64,000 nucleotides of DNA from Pseudocitrobacter vendiensis (GTDB lineage: Bacteria; Pseudomonadota; Gammaproteobacteria; Enterobacterales; Enterobacteriaceae), in NCBI RefSeq assembly GCF_943590815.1, contig NZ_CALSBS010000002.1, forward strand, positions 124,001 to 188,000. The letters run 5' to 3'. The notes below the pieces were generated by a model. That model saw only the letters and a program-made list of their open reading frames with translations. It was not told the DNA's origin and ran no database searches. Positions 46,157 through 55,288 of this stretch are shown here, piece by piece (within the stretch, counting starts at the first letter, position 1; each line of letters starts with the position of its first letter). The translations under genes were made by a program, and so were the position numbers.

Positions 46157-46654
46157 ATGAGAGGCTATGTCCTCGCAGCACTACTGACTTTTACTCCTAT
46201 GGGTGTTCATGCACATTCTAATTCAAATGAACATCCTGATTTGTCCTCCCCGTCTGCTGAAGATTACGCGTTACCCGATAAATTGAACTTACCTCGCAAT
46301 GCGACCAACGCATGGATCAAACAGAATGGTGATGGGCTCCGGGCTGATATTAATCAATATCATACAGGTAGAAATACCAACGCAATTATTCAACAACAAG
46401 GTGGAGGGCATACGGCTGATATTACACAACTTTATGGCAATAATGATCTAGCTATTATTAGTCAGGCGGGTTGGGGTAATGATGCTGAGATAATACAAAA
46501 AGGTTCTGGGAATGCAGCGGCTATTTCCCAGGACGGTTATTCGAACTATGCGAAAATTGTTCAGGTTGGAAATAACCTGGCAGGTATTAAGGTAAGTCAA
46601 ACTGGAGTAGGTAAAACTATCACCGTAAAAGTCACCCATGGCTATACGAGGTAG
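46157..46654 (+). CDS. csgB: CsgB, curli nucleator (minor curlin)
   Basis: 165 residues (E. coli 151). Signal peptide ending at MGVHA, a non-repeat N-terminal stretch of about 30 residues, then five imperfect curlin repeats with the Q/N spacing: NAWIKQNGDGLRADINQ, TNAIIQQQGGGHTADITQ, LAIISQAGWGNDAEIIQ, AAAISQDGYSNYAKIVQ and a last charged unit ending VTHGYTR. The last unit departs from amyloid consensus, as in other CsgB proteins. It templates CsgA polymerisation on the cell surface. GGAGG before ATG; csgA follows after 41 bases. Confidence 0.93.
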   Translation: MRGYVLAALLTFTPMGVHAHSNSNEHPDLSSPSAEDYALPDKLNLPRNATNAWIKQNGDGLRADINQYHTGRNTNAIIQQQGGGHTADITQLYGNNDLAIISQAGWGNDAEIIQKGSGNAAAISQDGYSNYAKIVQVGNNLAGIKVSQTGVGKTITVKVTHGYTR

Positions 46655-46695
46655 CTCATTTAACCCGTTACGTTAACGACATAATAGGTACTACT

Positions 46696-47961
46696 ATGAA
46701 TCTCTGGAAATTGACAGCAATCGCATCATTAGTTATTTCTGGAAGTGCCTTCGCGCAATATACCGGACCTGCGGTAACCGACGGTGGTAATTCCGAACTC
46801 ACCACAACTGCTGGGCTTGCTAACGACGCGGTTGCCGCACACAGCAGCGAATTACCCGGCTTCGGGCCGAATGCGGGTAACAACAGTGAACACGTCGCCA
46901 TCTACCAGGGGGGCTCAAGCGGCAGTGGTCATGGTGGCCACGGCGGACATGGCGGTTGGGATGATAAAGGCGGCTCGGGTTATGGCAGCGGCAATAATCT
47001 GGCTAACGTCGAGCAGGATGGAGCAAAAGGCTCCTCAACGCTGATTTATCAGGAAGGGGGAAATAACTCCCTGAGCACCCTGCAAACCGCCAAAAACAGC
47101 CTGCTGTATATCCGCCAAAGTGGGGGTAAAAACAACACCATTGGTACTGGTCTACTCGATTCGAAAGGTGGCTCTTCCGGTAATACCTTCACCCAAAGTG
47201 GTTCCGATAACCAAATGGTGATTAACCAGTATCAGAGTGATAACCACATTTACAGTCCTGGTCAATCGGGTACGCATAACAAGGCGGTAATTTACCAGAA
47301 AGGTAAAAATGACCTGACGGCAAACCTTTCCGGTAACTTTAACGAAGCCTATATTAGCCAGAATGGGCAAGGCAACGGCGCAACCGTGAATCAGTCTGGT
47401 AGCTTCAACGACCTGACACTGAAACAGAAAGGCAACTACAACACCGCAGACCTGACGCAAACCGGCGGCGGCTTCTACGACGGTAAAAACGATCGTAAAG
47501 GCGGCAGCGGTCACAGCAGCGGGGGTAATGTGCTGGATGTGACTCAGCTTGGTTTCAAAAACGAGGCTACGGTTAACCAGAATGGTAGCAGCAACACCAT
47601 TACGCTTGAACAGAACAGCAGTAATGGTATCGCGACTATCGATCAAAGCGGCGGGACCAGTCGTAACACTGTTACCGCGACCACCAACGTCAATAATGGT
47701 CTGGTGGATGTCGATCAGACCAGCGGCACCAAAGACAGCGATGTTGTTATTAATCAAAGTGGCGGCAGCAACTGGGATAAATCGTTCGATGATGATAAAC
47801 ACGGTGGCGGCTACGGCACCCTGGTGGCAGCCGCTAAAGTGCTACAAACCAGCGCCAATGGCAGCAGTGTGAACATCAATCAAACCGTCGCAGGCATTTC
47901 AACCACGGCATATGTGAAACAGACTGGGTCTGGCAACACAGCAATTGTGAATCAACACTAA
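46696..47961 (+). CDS. csgA: CsgA, greatly enlarged major curlin
   Basis: 421 residues against about 151 in E. coli. Signal peptide LTAIASLVISGSAFA, a short N-terminal region, then about 26 strand-like units of 10-13 residues with the curlin Q/N and S/G spacing, for example NEAYISQNGQGNGATVNQ, NDLTLKQKGNYNTADLTQ and the end TAYVKQTGSGNTAIVNQH. That is about 13 strand-loop-strand repeats, where E. coli CsgA has five. Three His/Gly/Asp-rich inserts (HGGHGGHGGWDDKGG near 79, YDGKNDRKGGSGHSSGG near 262, DDDKHGGGYG near 367) break the array. It should be exported through CsgG and form the amyloid fibre. Downstream of csgB; a terminator follows. Confidence 0.92.
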   Translation: MNLWKLTAIASLVISGSAFAQYTGPAVTDGGNSELTTTAGLANDAVAAHSSELPGFGPNAGNNSEHVAIYQGGSSGSGHGGHGGHGGWDDKGGSGYGSGNNLANVEQDGAKGSSTLIYQEGGNNSLSTLQTAKNSLLYIRQSGGKNNTIGTGLLDSKGGSSGNTFTQSGSDNQMVINQYQSDNHIYSPGQSGTHNKAVIYQKGKNDLTANLSGNFNEAYISQNGQGNGATVNQSGSFNDLTLKQKGNYNTADLTQTGGGFYDGKNDRKGGSGHSSGGNVLDVTQLGFKNEATVNQNGSSNTITLEQNSSNGIATIDQSGGTSRNTVTATTNVNNGLVDVDQTSGTKDSDVVINQSGGSNWDKSFDDDKHGGGYGTLVAAAKVLQTSANGSSVNINQTVAGISTTAYVKQTGSGNTAIVNQH

Positions 47962-47980
47962 GTGATGTTTTGCCCGATGA

Positions 47981-48006
47981 GCCGCCACGATTGTGGCGGC
48001 TTTTCT
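47981..48006 (+). terminator. Terminator of csgBA
   Basis: GCCGCCAC-GATT-GTGGCGGC then TTTTC, 20 bases after the csgA stop and before the convergent csgG. Confidence 0.85.
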
Positions 48007-48066
48007 ATGCGCAGAATAGAGGAACAAATCCGGCTGCGCAGAGCAGACAGCCGGCAAGGAACGCTA

Positions 48067-49029
48067 TCAGGAGCTGCTTTCGCTCGCGGCTTTTGGTAAC
48101 GGTGAGTGCGGTGGGGCGAGACTTTGTTGCGGTGCCTGTGCTGACACGTTCGGGCGAACCGTTTGTGGCGGCGGCGATTGCGTGAGTTCATCGGGCATCA
48201 GCAAACCTTCTACGGCCTCTTTGCGATAGCGCGTCAGGACTTCGGAGTTGATGTCCGCGGCATTACTCAACGCCCACAGCTTCTTGTTGATACCATCGTT
48301 AATCAGGTGAATGACGCCTTCTTCAATGGCCGACATCAGGCAGGTCATCACCGGTTCGTTGGTGGTAAAGCCCGCTTCGCCTTCTAACAGACGCTGATAA
48401 TCAATAAAGCGGAAGACGCCCGCCTGAATTTCATAAGAGAGAATCGTTTTGCTGGTATTCACTGAAGAGAGCACTTCGCCAGTATGGACATTCACGATAC
48501 GTAAGTTAACGGCCACCTGATCTAATTGATACTGAGTGCTGCCGCCAATACCAAAATAGCGCGCGCCGAAGCCACCGGTTTTCACGTTGCTGGCATAGCC
48601 AATAATCGACCCTTCAACAATCACGTTAGCTGAATAGAGCGAAGGAAGGGGGCTGGCGTTATTATCGCCGACGGTACCATTTTGCTGAGCGGCACGAATA
48701 ATTTTTCGTTCATTAAGCAGGTTATTCAATCCCTGACGCTCCAGAGGAACAAACCAGCGAGAGTCTTTCAGAGAGGAAACCAACATTGCCGTGGCGCTTT
48801 GTGGTACCGATGTTGAAAAGTTACTGGCTGGATAAGGCTGGAACTGGCCCGTCTCATCCTGAATATTATAGACAGCAACATATATTTTCCCGCGTGGCTG
48901 AGGGAGCGAAACCAGATCTTTATAGGTCGCATCACGCGGAAGTAATGTAGGTTTGGCGGCTTCTTGTGGCGGTGTTGTAATGCACCCAGACAAGAGTCCA
49001 GCTACAACTGCCAGAGTAACAATACGCAT
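48067..49029 (-). CDS. csgG: CsgG, outer-membrane curli secretion channel with extended C-terminus
   Basis: 320 residues from ATG 49029 (E. coli 277). The lipoprotein signal ends in LLSGC. The channel body is well conserved: GKIYVAVYNIQDETGQFQPY, NFSTSVPQSATAMLVSSLKD, SRWFVPLERQGLNNLLNERK, GARYFGIGGSTQYQLDQVAV. After the usual end (about residue 265) comes an extra Pro/Gln/Ser-rich tail of about 50 residues (QSPPPQTVRPNVSAQAPQQS). It forms the nonameric pore for CsgA, CsgB and CsgF. Here it follows csgE directly, after a 164-base gap where csgF would normally be. Confidence 0.95.
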   Translation of the reverse strand: MRIVTLAVVAGLLSGCITTPPQEAAKPTLLPRDATYKDLVSLPQPRGKIYVAVYNIQDETGQFQPYPASNFSTSVPQSATAMLVSSLKDSRWFVPLERQGLNNLLNERKIIRAAQQNGTVGDNNASPLPSLYSANVIVEGSIIGYASNVKTGGFGARYFGIGGSTQYQLDQVAVNLRIVNVHTGEVLSSVNTSKTILSYEIQAGVFRFIDYQRLLEGEAGFTTNEPVMTCLMSAIEEGVIHLINDGINKKLWALSNAADINSEVLTRYRKEAVEGLLMPDELTQSPPPQTVRPNVSAQAPQQSLAPPHSPLPKAASESSS

Positions 49030-49193
49030 TTTGTTCTTGCCTCTCTGAATGGTGACATTTAAATACCCCTCTGTGAAATATTTACGCAAGAAGTCGTGAG
49101 CACAATTAATAATAATTAATTGCGCTACGACTATTTTCCGGATTGTAAATTACAACAGCACAAAAGGACTATTTCTGTATAATATATTTCAAA

Positions 49194-49577
49194 TTAGTAT
49201 TCGTCGGAGGAAAGGTCTCCAGTTTGCAATAACGTTTGATTTATAATCCTTTTTTGTATTTCTTCCTGAACTGATGCGACGGCATGTGTAATCACCGCAT
49301 CATAATTTCGCATGACAGGCGAAACTATTGTCTGGAAGACAATATCTTGATTATAGCGAATGGTCATAATACTGCCCCAGCGTGCGCTGGGGCGTTCAAC
49401 AATAATCAGGTTAATTTTATTATCTGTCCAGTGCTCACTAAAATCTCGGCAGAACTTTTGTCCCACCGAGGTCACAGCGCGAGTGATAATCAACCCAGGA
49501 ACTTCAAGTTCTGCCGCCGGCGCCGGCGTAAATTGTAAAAGCAGAATTGTTGCCACCACAGGAACGGTTTTCATCAT
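49194..49577 (-). CDS. csgE: CsgE, periplasmic curli secretion factor
   Basis: 127 residues (E. coli 129) from ATG 49577. Signal peptide ends at PAPA; conserved blocks are ELEVPGLIITRAVTSVGQKF, ERPSARWGSIMTIRYNQDIV and the C-terminal RIINQTLLQTGDLSSDEY. It closes the CsgG channel from the periplasmic side and guides CsgA. It begins two bases after the csgD stop, so the two are coupled. Sequence is only moderately like E. coli CsgE. Confidence 0.94.
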   Translation of the reverse strand: MMKTVPVVATILLLQFTPAPAAELEVPGLIITRAVTSVGQKFCRDFSEHWTDNKINLIIVERPSARWGSIMTIRYNQDIVFQTIVSPVMRNYDAVITHAVASVQEEIQKRIINQTLLQTGDLSSDEY

Positions 49578-49579
49578 AG

Positions 49580-50230
49580 TCACCGTAGGTATTTGTTGGC
49601 CCAAAACACGGCCTGAGTTCGGTTCTTTACTGAGAGCTTTTTAAAGAGGTTGTAGATATGCGTTTTGACCGTGTTCTCACTGATGAAAAGTAGATGAGCA
49701 ATCTCGATGTTAGAGGCGCCTTGTCGAAGTTTACTCAGGATCTGTTTCTCGCGATGTGTCAGGTCAACGGTTTCATTCCACTGCGGGTGCGACAAATTTA
49801 GCTGCTGTGTAAGATAGTCATTAATCGACTTCGGAAAGAATTTTTCACCCCGGCATACGGTTCTGATACCTTCGATTAAATTTTCTTCGCCGGTTTCTGT
49901 ATGGAATATACCGCTAATCATCGGCCATTCGACAATGTCGCGATGATGATAATGTGGCGGAATATTAAAAAGCAGTGTTTTAAACTTTTTCTGACAGTGT
50001 TGCAGGTCCTGGCACCACTGTCGTGAAGTCTGTTCTTCAAGAGACATCATATCGAATAAAAGCAGGTCACCATCTTCAATTGTTGAACTGTCGATGACAT
50101 CACAATGTTTAAGTGTCACTTCATTATAGAACCGCTTCTTAAGTGCCTGTAACAAAAGCGTTGATTGCAATGACGGCTTGGTTATCAGAAACAAAAATCG
50201 GGGCTCAGACGGATTCTTATTCGTTCTCAT
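49580..50230 (-). CDS. csgD: CsgD, LuxR-family master regulator of curli and biofilm
   Basis: 216 residues from ATG 50230 (GGAG upstream), the exact E. coli length; the ORF extension to 50335 is not conserved. The N-terminal receiver-like domain lacks a standard phospho-acceptor set, as in other CsgD. The C-terminal helix-turn-helix is strongly conserved: LTHREKQILSKLRQGASNIE, LLFISENTVKTHIYNLFKKL, SVKNRTQAVFWAN. It activates csgBA and other biofilm genes. First gene of csgD-csgE-csgG here. Confidence 0.95.
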   Translation of the reverse strand: MRTNKNPSEPRFLFLITKPSLQSTLLLQALKKRFYNEVTLKHCDVIDSSTIEDGDLLLFDMMSLEEQTSRQWCQDLQHCQKKFKTLLFNIPPHYHHRDIVEWPMISGIFHTETGEENLIEGIRTVCRGEKFFPKSINDYLTQQLNLSHPQWNETVDLTHREKQILSKLRQGASNIEIAHLLFISENTVKTHIYNLFKKLSVKNRTQAVFWANKYLR

Positions 50231-50743
50231 GGTTCGCTCCAGAGAGATATATGCCATTTTTATATAGTTGAAATATAGGGTTAAACAGCAACAACACGCA
50301 CGCTCAGGCGACCGCAGGAATCGCGGCAATGCCAATGGACTACGAAATATGAATTAATCTAAAATTTAGGTAGGCAGAAATAATTAAACAAGTTTATATA
50401 ATGTAACAAAATGTAAATTTGGGTTATGTTTATTTTTTGATTTTTGTTTCGTATGATGAATGTCAAACATTAAAAACGGCACTAATACATATCATGTTGA
50501 TATTGAAGTCTTTTAAAAAAATAATAAAAAAGCATTAGTTACACGACATGCGCACATAAGATAGATTTCAATTTAATTCTGTTAACGTTTTTCATTGTAT
50601 TATAAATAATATTTCAAGCAGATTTAACGAGCGGTAATAATAACTTAGGATAATTCTTATTGAGAGAATTGAGATGGATGCTTAAAGGCGTATTTCGTTG
50701 ACTCGGCCCTGTTTCTGACACTCTCAGAGAGGTAAATTACACG
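50231..50743. promoter_or_regulatory. Long AT-rich region between csgD and csgC
   Basis: 513 bases without a gene, rich in A/T tracts, as expected for the heavily regulated csgD promoter (H-NS, OmpR, IHF and others in E. coli). In E. coli this region ends at csgB; here it ends at csgC, so csgC now sits where the csgBA promoter should be. I did not find a certain CsgD box. Confidence 0.6.
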
Positions 50744-51076
50744 ATGACCGCTCTCATTCTTGCTGCAATGGTTATTGGAACGCTGAGCTTTGAGTCAAAA
50801 AGAGAGGGCGATCAGGTCACGGTGATCCCGATGGTGACGCTACCCGTAGAGTGCCAGTGTGAAGTCAGTATGGATACCGAACGGCAGGGCGCATCGGGAT
50901 CAAGCCGAAGTCGACAAAAAAGTGTGCTGGTAATACAGGCGCGCAGACCCCAGGCGCTGGCAACGCTAATTTTGACACCTTCACCGGGTGACAATGTGGT
51001 GGTGACTGTTCATGTGTCTGATGGCCGCAATATCGATCTCACGCAAACCTGGACCCTTGACCCGCCACAAATCTGA
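50744..51076 (+). CDS. csgC: CsgC, periplasmic inhibitor of curlin amyloid
   Basis: 110 residues, the E. coli length. It matches CsgC by the pattern GDQVTVIPMVTLPVECQCEV with the CxC motif, the Ser/Gln-rich loop (GASGSSRSRQKS) and VTVHVSDGRNIDLTQTWTL. CsgC stops CsgA from forming amyloid in the periplasm. It is normally third in csgBAC; here it is alone, about 2.8 kb from csgA, and divergent from csgD. GAGAGG precedes the ATG. Confidence 0.88.
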   Translation: MTALILAAMVIGTLSFESKREGDQVTVIPMVTLPVECQCEVSMDTERQGASGSSRSRQKSVLVIQARRPQALATLILTPSPGDNVVVTVHVSDGRNIDLTQTWTLDPPQI

Positions 51077-51324
51077 ATGCCTCTCTGTCTAAAGTATCTT
51101 CCCCCACTGCCGATAGCTTCTCTGTTGGTAATCGCTGTCTGAATTGCTAATAGCGAGTCATTTAACTCTCTGAAAATAAATGACGTATTGATCAACACAA
51201 CATTTAATTTCATTCGCTGATTGCTGATGCCCCCAAAACTTCTTATGTGCTGCTAGCCTGAGAAGATGCACAGATGACAACCAGTAATCAACAATCAGGG
51301 ATGAAGCTTTGTTAAGAGGCTTAC

Positions 51325-51648
51325 ATGAAAGCATTTTTCGGTAATGCGTTGTTGATACTCTGTTTTACTCCCGCCCTCTGTTTCGATGCGCTGGCGGAAT
51401 CCGAGCGATTAGGCCAGGGAGGCGTTATTCACTTTCGCGGCCAGATCGTGGAAGGCGGATGCTCGGTGGTTCCCTCGACGCGCAATGTCAACGTTTCTTG
51501 CTACCGCGACGGCGCTCATCATCAAAATACGATTCCCGTCACGTCGCTTTCTCACGGAGAAACACAACACCTGAAGGAAGCCACGCTGGATCTGCAGTGG
51601 CTTAACAAACAGAAAACGCTTGCTGTGATTAGTGTGCAGTATCAATAA
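51325..51648 (+). CDS. ymdA: YmdA, small secreted pilin-like protein
   Basis: 107 residues. Signal peptide up to about ALCFDALA, then a fimbrial-type beta domain with GGVIHFRGQIVEGGCSVVPS and a pair of cysteines (GGCSV ... VSCYRDG) that can form the disulfide seen in type-1 pilin folds. Position between csgC and ymdB matches ymdA of E. coli, whose function is unknown. Too short for a full chaperone-usher subunit, and no usher is nearby. Confidence 0.82.
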   Translation: MKAFFGNALLILCFTPALCFDALAESERLGQGGVIHFRGQIVEGGCSVVPSTRNVNVSCYRDGAHHQNTIPVTSLSHGETQHLKEATLDLQWLNKQKTLAVISVQYQ

Positions 51649-51742
51649 TGGCAACCCCGCAGAGGGTTTCTATTATTTGTCAGTAAGCTCACCACCTCTA
51701 TTGTCTAACGGATAACAGATTTGTGGTCGGCAGGAGGTCAGC

Positions 51743-52285
51743 ATGACAGCACGTATTCAGGTGGTGCAGGGAGATATCACTCAACTTGATGTGGATGTTA
51801 TCGTGAATGCGGCAAACCCATCGTTGATGGGCGGTGGCGGCGTTGATGGTGCCATTCATCGTGCCGCAGGTCCCGCGTTAGCAGAAGCCTGCGCGGTTGT
51901 GCGCCAGCAACAAGGGACATGCCCACCGGGTCATGCGGTGATTACCCATGCAGGTAATCTGAAGGCGAAAGCGGTCATCCACACGGTCGGGCCAGTATGG
52001 GAGGGTGGCAATGCGCACGAAGCCTCGCTGCTGGAGCAGGCCTATCGCAATAGCTTGCAACTGGCGCTGGATAACGGCTATCAAAGCGTTGCCTTTCCGG
52101 CAATCTCGACCGGCGTGTACGGCTACCCGAAACCCGCCGCCGCAGAAATCGCTTTTCATACGGTTGAGCGTTTTCTGACGTTTCACCGCACGCCGGAGAA
52201 AGTCTGGTTTGTCTGTTATGACGAAGAAAACGCCCGGCTGTATAAACGTTTATTAAGCCAGCAGGGCGACGACGTCGAGGCATAA
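51743..52285 (+). CDS. ymdB: YmdB, macrodomain O-acetyl-ADP-ribose deacetylase
   Basis: 180 residues (E. coli 177). Macrodomain signatures: [30 protein letters not shown], and [15 protein letters not shown]. It removes acetyl groups from O-acetyl-ADP-ribose and in E. coli also modulates RNase III. AGGAGGT precedes the ATG. In E. coli clsC (ymdC) follows directly; here only a terminator and the convergent opgC follow. Confidence 0.95.
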   Translation: MTARIQVVQGDITQLDVDVIVNAANPSLMGGGGVDGAIHRAAGPALAEACAVVRQQQGTCPPGHAVITHAGNLKAKAVIHTVGPVWEGGNAHEASLLEQAYRNSLQLALDNGYQSVAFPAISTGVYGYPKPAAAEIAFHTVERFLTFHRTPEKVWFVCYDEENARLYKRLLSQQGDDVEA

Positions 52286-52325
52286 AAAAACGCCTGATAC
52301 CACAACGTATCAGGCGTTTTTGTTT
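52284..52325. terminator. Bidirectional terminator ymdB / opgC
   Basis: AAAAAAACGCCTGATAC-CACAAC-GTATCAGGCGTTTTTG between convergent genes. Confidence 0.9.
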
Positions 52326-52330
52326 GGGTG

Positions 52331-53482
52331 TTAGCCGCGTGAAGGCTGCACTTTTTCAACCTTCTGCTGTGGTTTACCTGAGAACAGGAAACGCAGTAGC
52401 GGAATACGCAGGTGGATCTCGTAGAGCACCAGTGCAACCCCAATCACAAAGACCAGTCCGGTGATAAAGCCCACGATATTAGAGCTAATATTCGGCGTGA
52501 TCCACGCGCCATAAAACAGCGTCAGCGGATGGTGCACCAGATAGATAAACAGCGAGGCGTTAACGAAGTAGGTCACGCGTGCAGACTGAAAATTCAGCAG
52601 GCGGTGGCCCAGAGAAAACACCACATTAACCATCCACAGACCCAGCACCATAGTAATCACTGACTCGGTTTCATACATCCACGCATCGCCGGAACCATAT
52701 TGTTGATTCAGACGATAGGCGAGGAAACCCGCGATGGCGGCAATGACACACGGCCAGGAGGTGGTGGTAAACAGCGCTTTTACGCGTGGGTGAATAAATG
52801 CCAGCGCCCCCAGCACGAAGAAGGGCACATAGAAAAGCGTTTGCATCACCACGAAATTAAAAAGACCATCGCTGAGAATTGGCGGGTAAACGATAAACAG
52901 CGTGCGTCGGATAGCGGCGTACAGTATGCCCAGCAGCAAGAACCCGAACGTCAGTTTGCCCATGGTGAGGTTATCTAAACATCCTGGCGTTTGGCGGCGC
53001 TTAATCACCTTAAATGCCCAGATGCCAAGTGTGGTCAACACCACAAGAACCAATAAAAACCACAGATGCGACACCAGTTCCCAGGCCAGCGTATTATATT
53101 TGTCATAGAGCGACAGCGTGTGCCAGCTTTCCGTCTTGCCTTTGACGTGTTGCAGCATCAGAAACTGCGGCAGCGTCAGCAGAGGGATCGCGGTCAACAT
53201 GGGGATCCCGACGCGCTCTACACGCACTTTCCACCATTTCTTCAGCGGATAACGCAAAAACAGCATGTAGGAGAAATAGCCGGAGATGACAAAAAACACC
53301 TGCATGCGGAAGGCATGAATAAAATCATTAAATAGTGTGAGCCACCATGAAGGTTCAACGCTGTTAACATGCCAGGTGTGACTGGAGTAAATCAGAGAAA
53401 TGTGGAAAGGGATACCCAGGAGCATCAGCCATGCGCGGATGGAATCGAGGAAATACTCGCGCTGTGCAGGTACATTATTCAT
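52331..53482 (-). CDS. opgC: OpgC, succinyltransferase of osmoregulated periplasmic glucans
   Basis: 383 residues (E. coli 385), about ten membrane spans, acyltransferase-3 family. It starts [20 protein letters not shown] with [15 protein letters not shown], the conserved His region of this family. It adds succinyl groups to periplasmic glucans made by OpgGH. Divergent from opgGH, as in E. coli. Confidence 0.95.
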   Translation of the reverse strand: MNNVPAQREYFLDSIRAWLMLLGIPFHISLIYSSHTWHVNSVEPSWWLTLFNDFIHAFRMQVFFVISGYFSYMLFLRYPLKKWWKVRVERVGIPMLTAIPLLTLPQFLMLQHVKGKTESWHTLSLYDKYNTLAWELVSHLWFLLVLVVLTTLGIWAFKVIKRRQTPGCLDNLTMGKLTFGFLLLGILYAAIRRTLFIVYPPILSDGLFNFVVMQTLFYVPFFVLGALAFIHPRVKALFTTTSWPCVIAAIAGFLAYRLNQQYGSGDAWMYETESVITMVLGLWMVNVVFSLGHRLLNFQSARVTYFVNASLFIYLVHHPLTLFYGAWITPNISSNIVGFITGLVFVIGVALVLYEIHLRIPLLRFLFSGKPQQKVEKVQPSRG

Positions 53483-53752
53483 AGAGTTAGCTAAATTCTC
53501 AGACTATTCGTCTTATCGCACGCGGCGATAACGTTTACATTCGACGCAACCCTACACGAAGTCCGGGTACCTGTCTCCAGGATAAGCACGCAAAGTGCAA
53601 AAAGCAGTTAACGGTTGCTTATTCCCTGAGCCGCTATGCTGAACAATATGGGGATTATGTTGTCGGATTGCTTGAGTTTCCAGTAAAATGGATCGGATCG
53701 ATTTAAGCACACAAAGGGGGAAGTGCTTAGCTATATGAACAATAAACCACAG

Positions 53753-55288
53753 ATGATGAAAATGCGCTGGATTGGCGCTGCCGTAATGTTGTCCCTGTGT
53801 ACTTCATCTGCATGGGCGTTTAGCATTGATGACGTTGCAAAGCAGGCGAAATCACTGGCCGGGAAGAGCTATGAAGCGCCGAAAAGCAACCTGCCTTCCG
53901 TATTCCGCGAGATGAAATACGCGGACTACCAACAGATTCAGTTCAACCACGATAAGGCCTACTGGAGCAACGTTAAGACCCCATTTAAGCTCGAGTTCTA
54001 CCACCAGGGTATGTACTTCGACACGCCGGTTACCATTAACGAAGTTACCGCTACGTCCGTACGCAAAATTAAATACAACCCGGACTACTTTAACTTTGGT
54101 GATGTACAGCACGATAAAGACACGGTAAAAGACCTGGGCTTTGCCGGTTTTAAAGTGCTTTATCCTATTAACAGCAAAGGCAAAAACGACGAAATCGTCA
54201 GCATGCTGGGTGCCAGCTACTTCCGTGTACTGGGCCAGGGGCAGGTGTATGGCTTATCCGCACGTGGTCTTGCTATCGACACCGCTTTACCGTCCGGTGA
54301 AGAGTTCCCGCGTTTCCGTGAATACTGGATCGAGCGTCCAAAAGCCACCGACAAGCGCCTGACCATCTACGCACTGCTGGATTCTCCTCGCGCTACAGGG
54401 GCTTACCGTTTTGTCATCATGCCAGGTCGTGACACGGTTGTAGATGTACAAACCAAAATCTACCTGCGTGACAAAGTCGGTAAACTGGGTGTTGCGCCGC
54501 TGACTAGTATGTTCCTGTTTGGGCCGAACCAGCCGTCGCAGGTCACTAACTATCGTCCGGAACTGCATGACTCAAACGGTCTGTCTATTCATGCGGGCAA
54601 TGGTGAGTGGATCTGGCGTCCGCTGAATAACCCGAAACATCTGGCGGTCAGCAGCTACGCTACTGAGAACCCGCAGGGCTTTGGCTTGCTGCAACGTGGC
54701 CGTCAGTTCTCCCGTTTTGAAGATCTCGACGATCGTTATGACCTGCGCCCAAGCGCCTGGATCACCCCGAAAGGTGACTGGGGTAAAGGGACCGTTGAAC
54801 TGGTTGAAATTCCGACCAACGATGAAACCAACGATAACATCGTCGCTTACTGGACGCCGGACCAGCTCCCGGAAGCCGGTAAAGAGATGAACTACAAATA
54901 CAGCATCACCTTCAGCCGTGACGAAGACAAACTGCATGCGCCGGATAGTGCGTATGTTGTGCAGACCCGTCGCTCTACCGGTGATGTGAAACAGTCCAAC
55001 CTGATTCGTCAACCGGATGGCACGATAGCCTTCGTGGTGGATTTCTCCGGCGCGGACATGAAAAAACTGCCGCAGGATACGCCTGTTACTTCACAAGCCA
55101 GCATTGGCGATAACGGTGAAATCGTTGAAAACAGCGTACGTTATAACCCGGTCACCAAAGGCTGGCGCTTGACGTTGCGCGTTAAAGTGAAAGATCCGAA
55201 GAAAACCACTGAAATGCGCGCGGCGCTGGTCAACGCTGACCAAACGCTGAGTGAAACCTGGAGCTATCAGCTGCCTGCCAATGAATAA
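53753..55288 (+). CDS. opgG: OpgG, periplasmic glucan biosynthesis protein
   Basis: 511 residues from ATG 53753, the E. coli length; codons back to 53723 are not conserved. Signal peptide [20 protein letters not shown]. The body is very close to E. coli OpgG (for example [40 protein letters not shown]). It acts in the periplasm to branch or release beta-glucan made by OpgH. Its last codons overlap the opgH start by eight bases. Confidence 0.95.
   Translation: MMKMRWIGAAVMLSLCTSSAWAFSIDDVAKQAKSLAGKSYEAPKSNLPSVFREMKYADYQQIQFNHDKAYWSNVKTPFKLEFYHQGMYFDTPVTINEVTATSVRKIKYNPDYFNFGDVQHDKDTVKDLGFAGFKVLYPINSKGKNDEIVSMLGASYFRVLGQGQVYGLSARGLAIDTALPSGEEFPRFREYWIERPKATDKRLTIYALLDSPRATGAYRFVIMPGRDTVVDVQTKIYLRDKVGKLGVAPLTSMFLFGPNQPSQVTNYRPELHDSNGLSIHAGNGEWIWRPLNNPKHLAVSSYATENPQGFGLLQRGRQFSRFEDLDDRYDLRPSAWITPKGDWGKGTVELVEIPTNDETNDNIVAYWTPDQLPEAGKEMNYKYSITFSRDEDKLHAPDSAYVVQTRRSTGDVKQSNLIRQPDGTIAFVVDFSGADMKKLPQDTPVTSQASIGDNGEIVENSVRYNPVTKGWRLTLRVKVKDPKKTTEMRAALVNADQTLSETWSYQLPANE

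Noticed and set aside
53723..53752. Extended opgG start
   Set aside because: The start at 53753 gives the family length and a normal signal peptide; the extra ten codons are not conserved.
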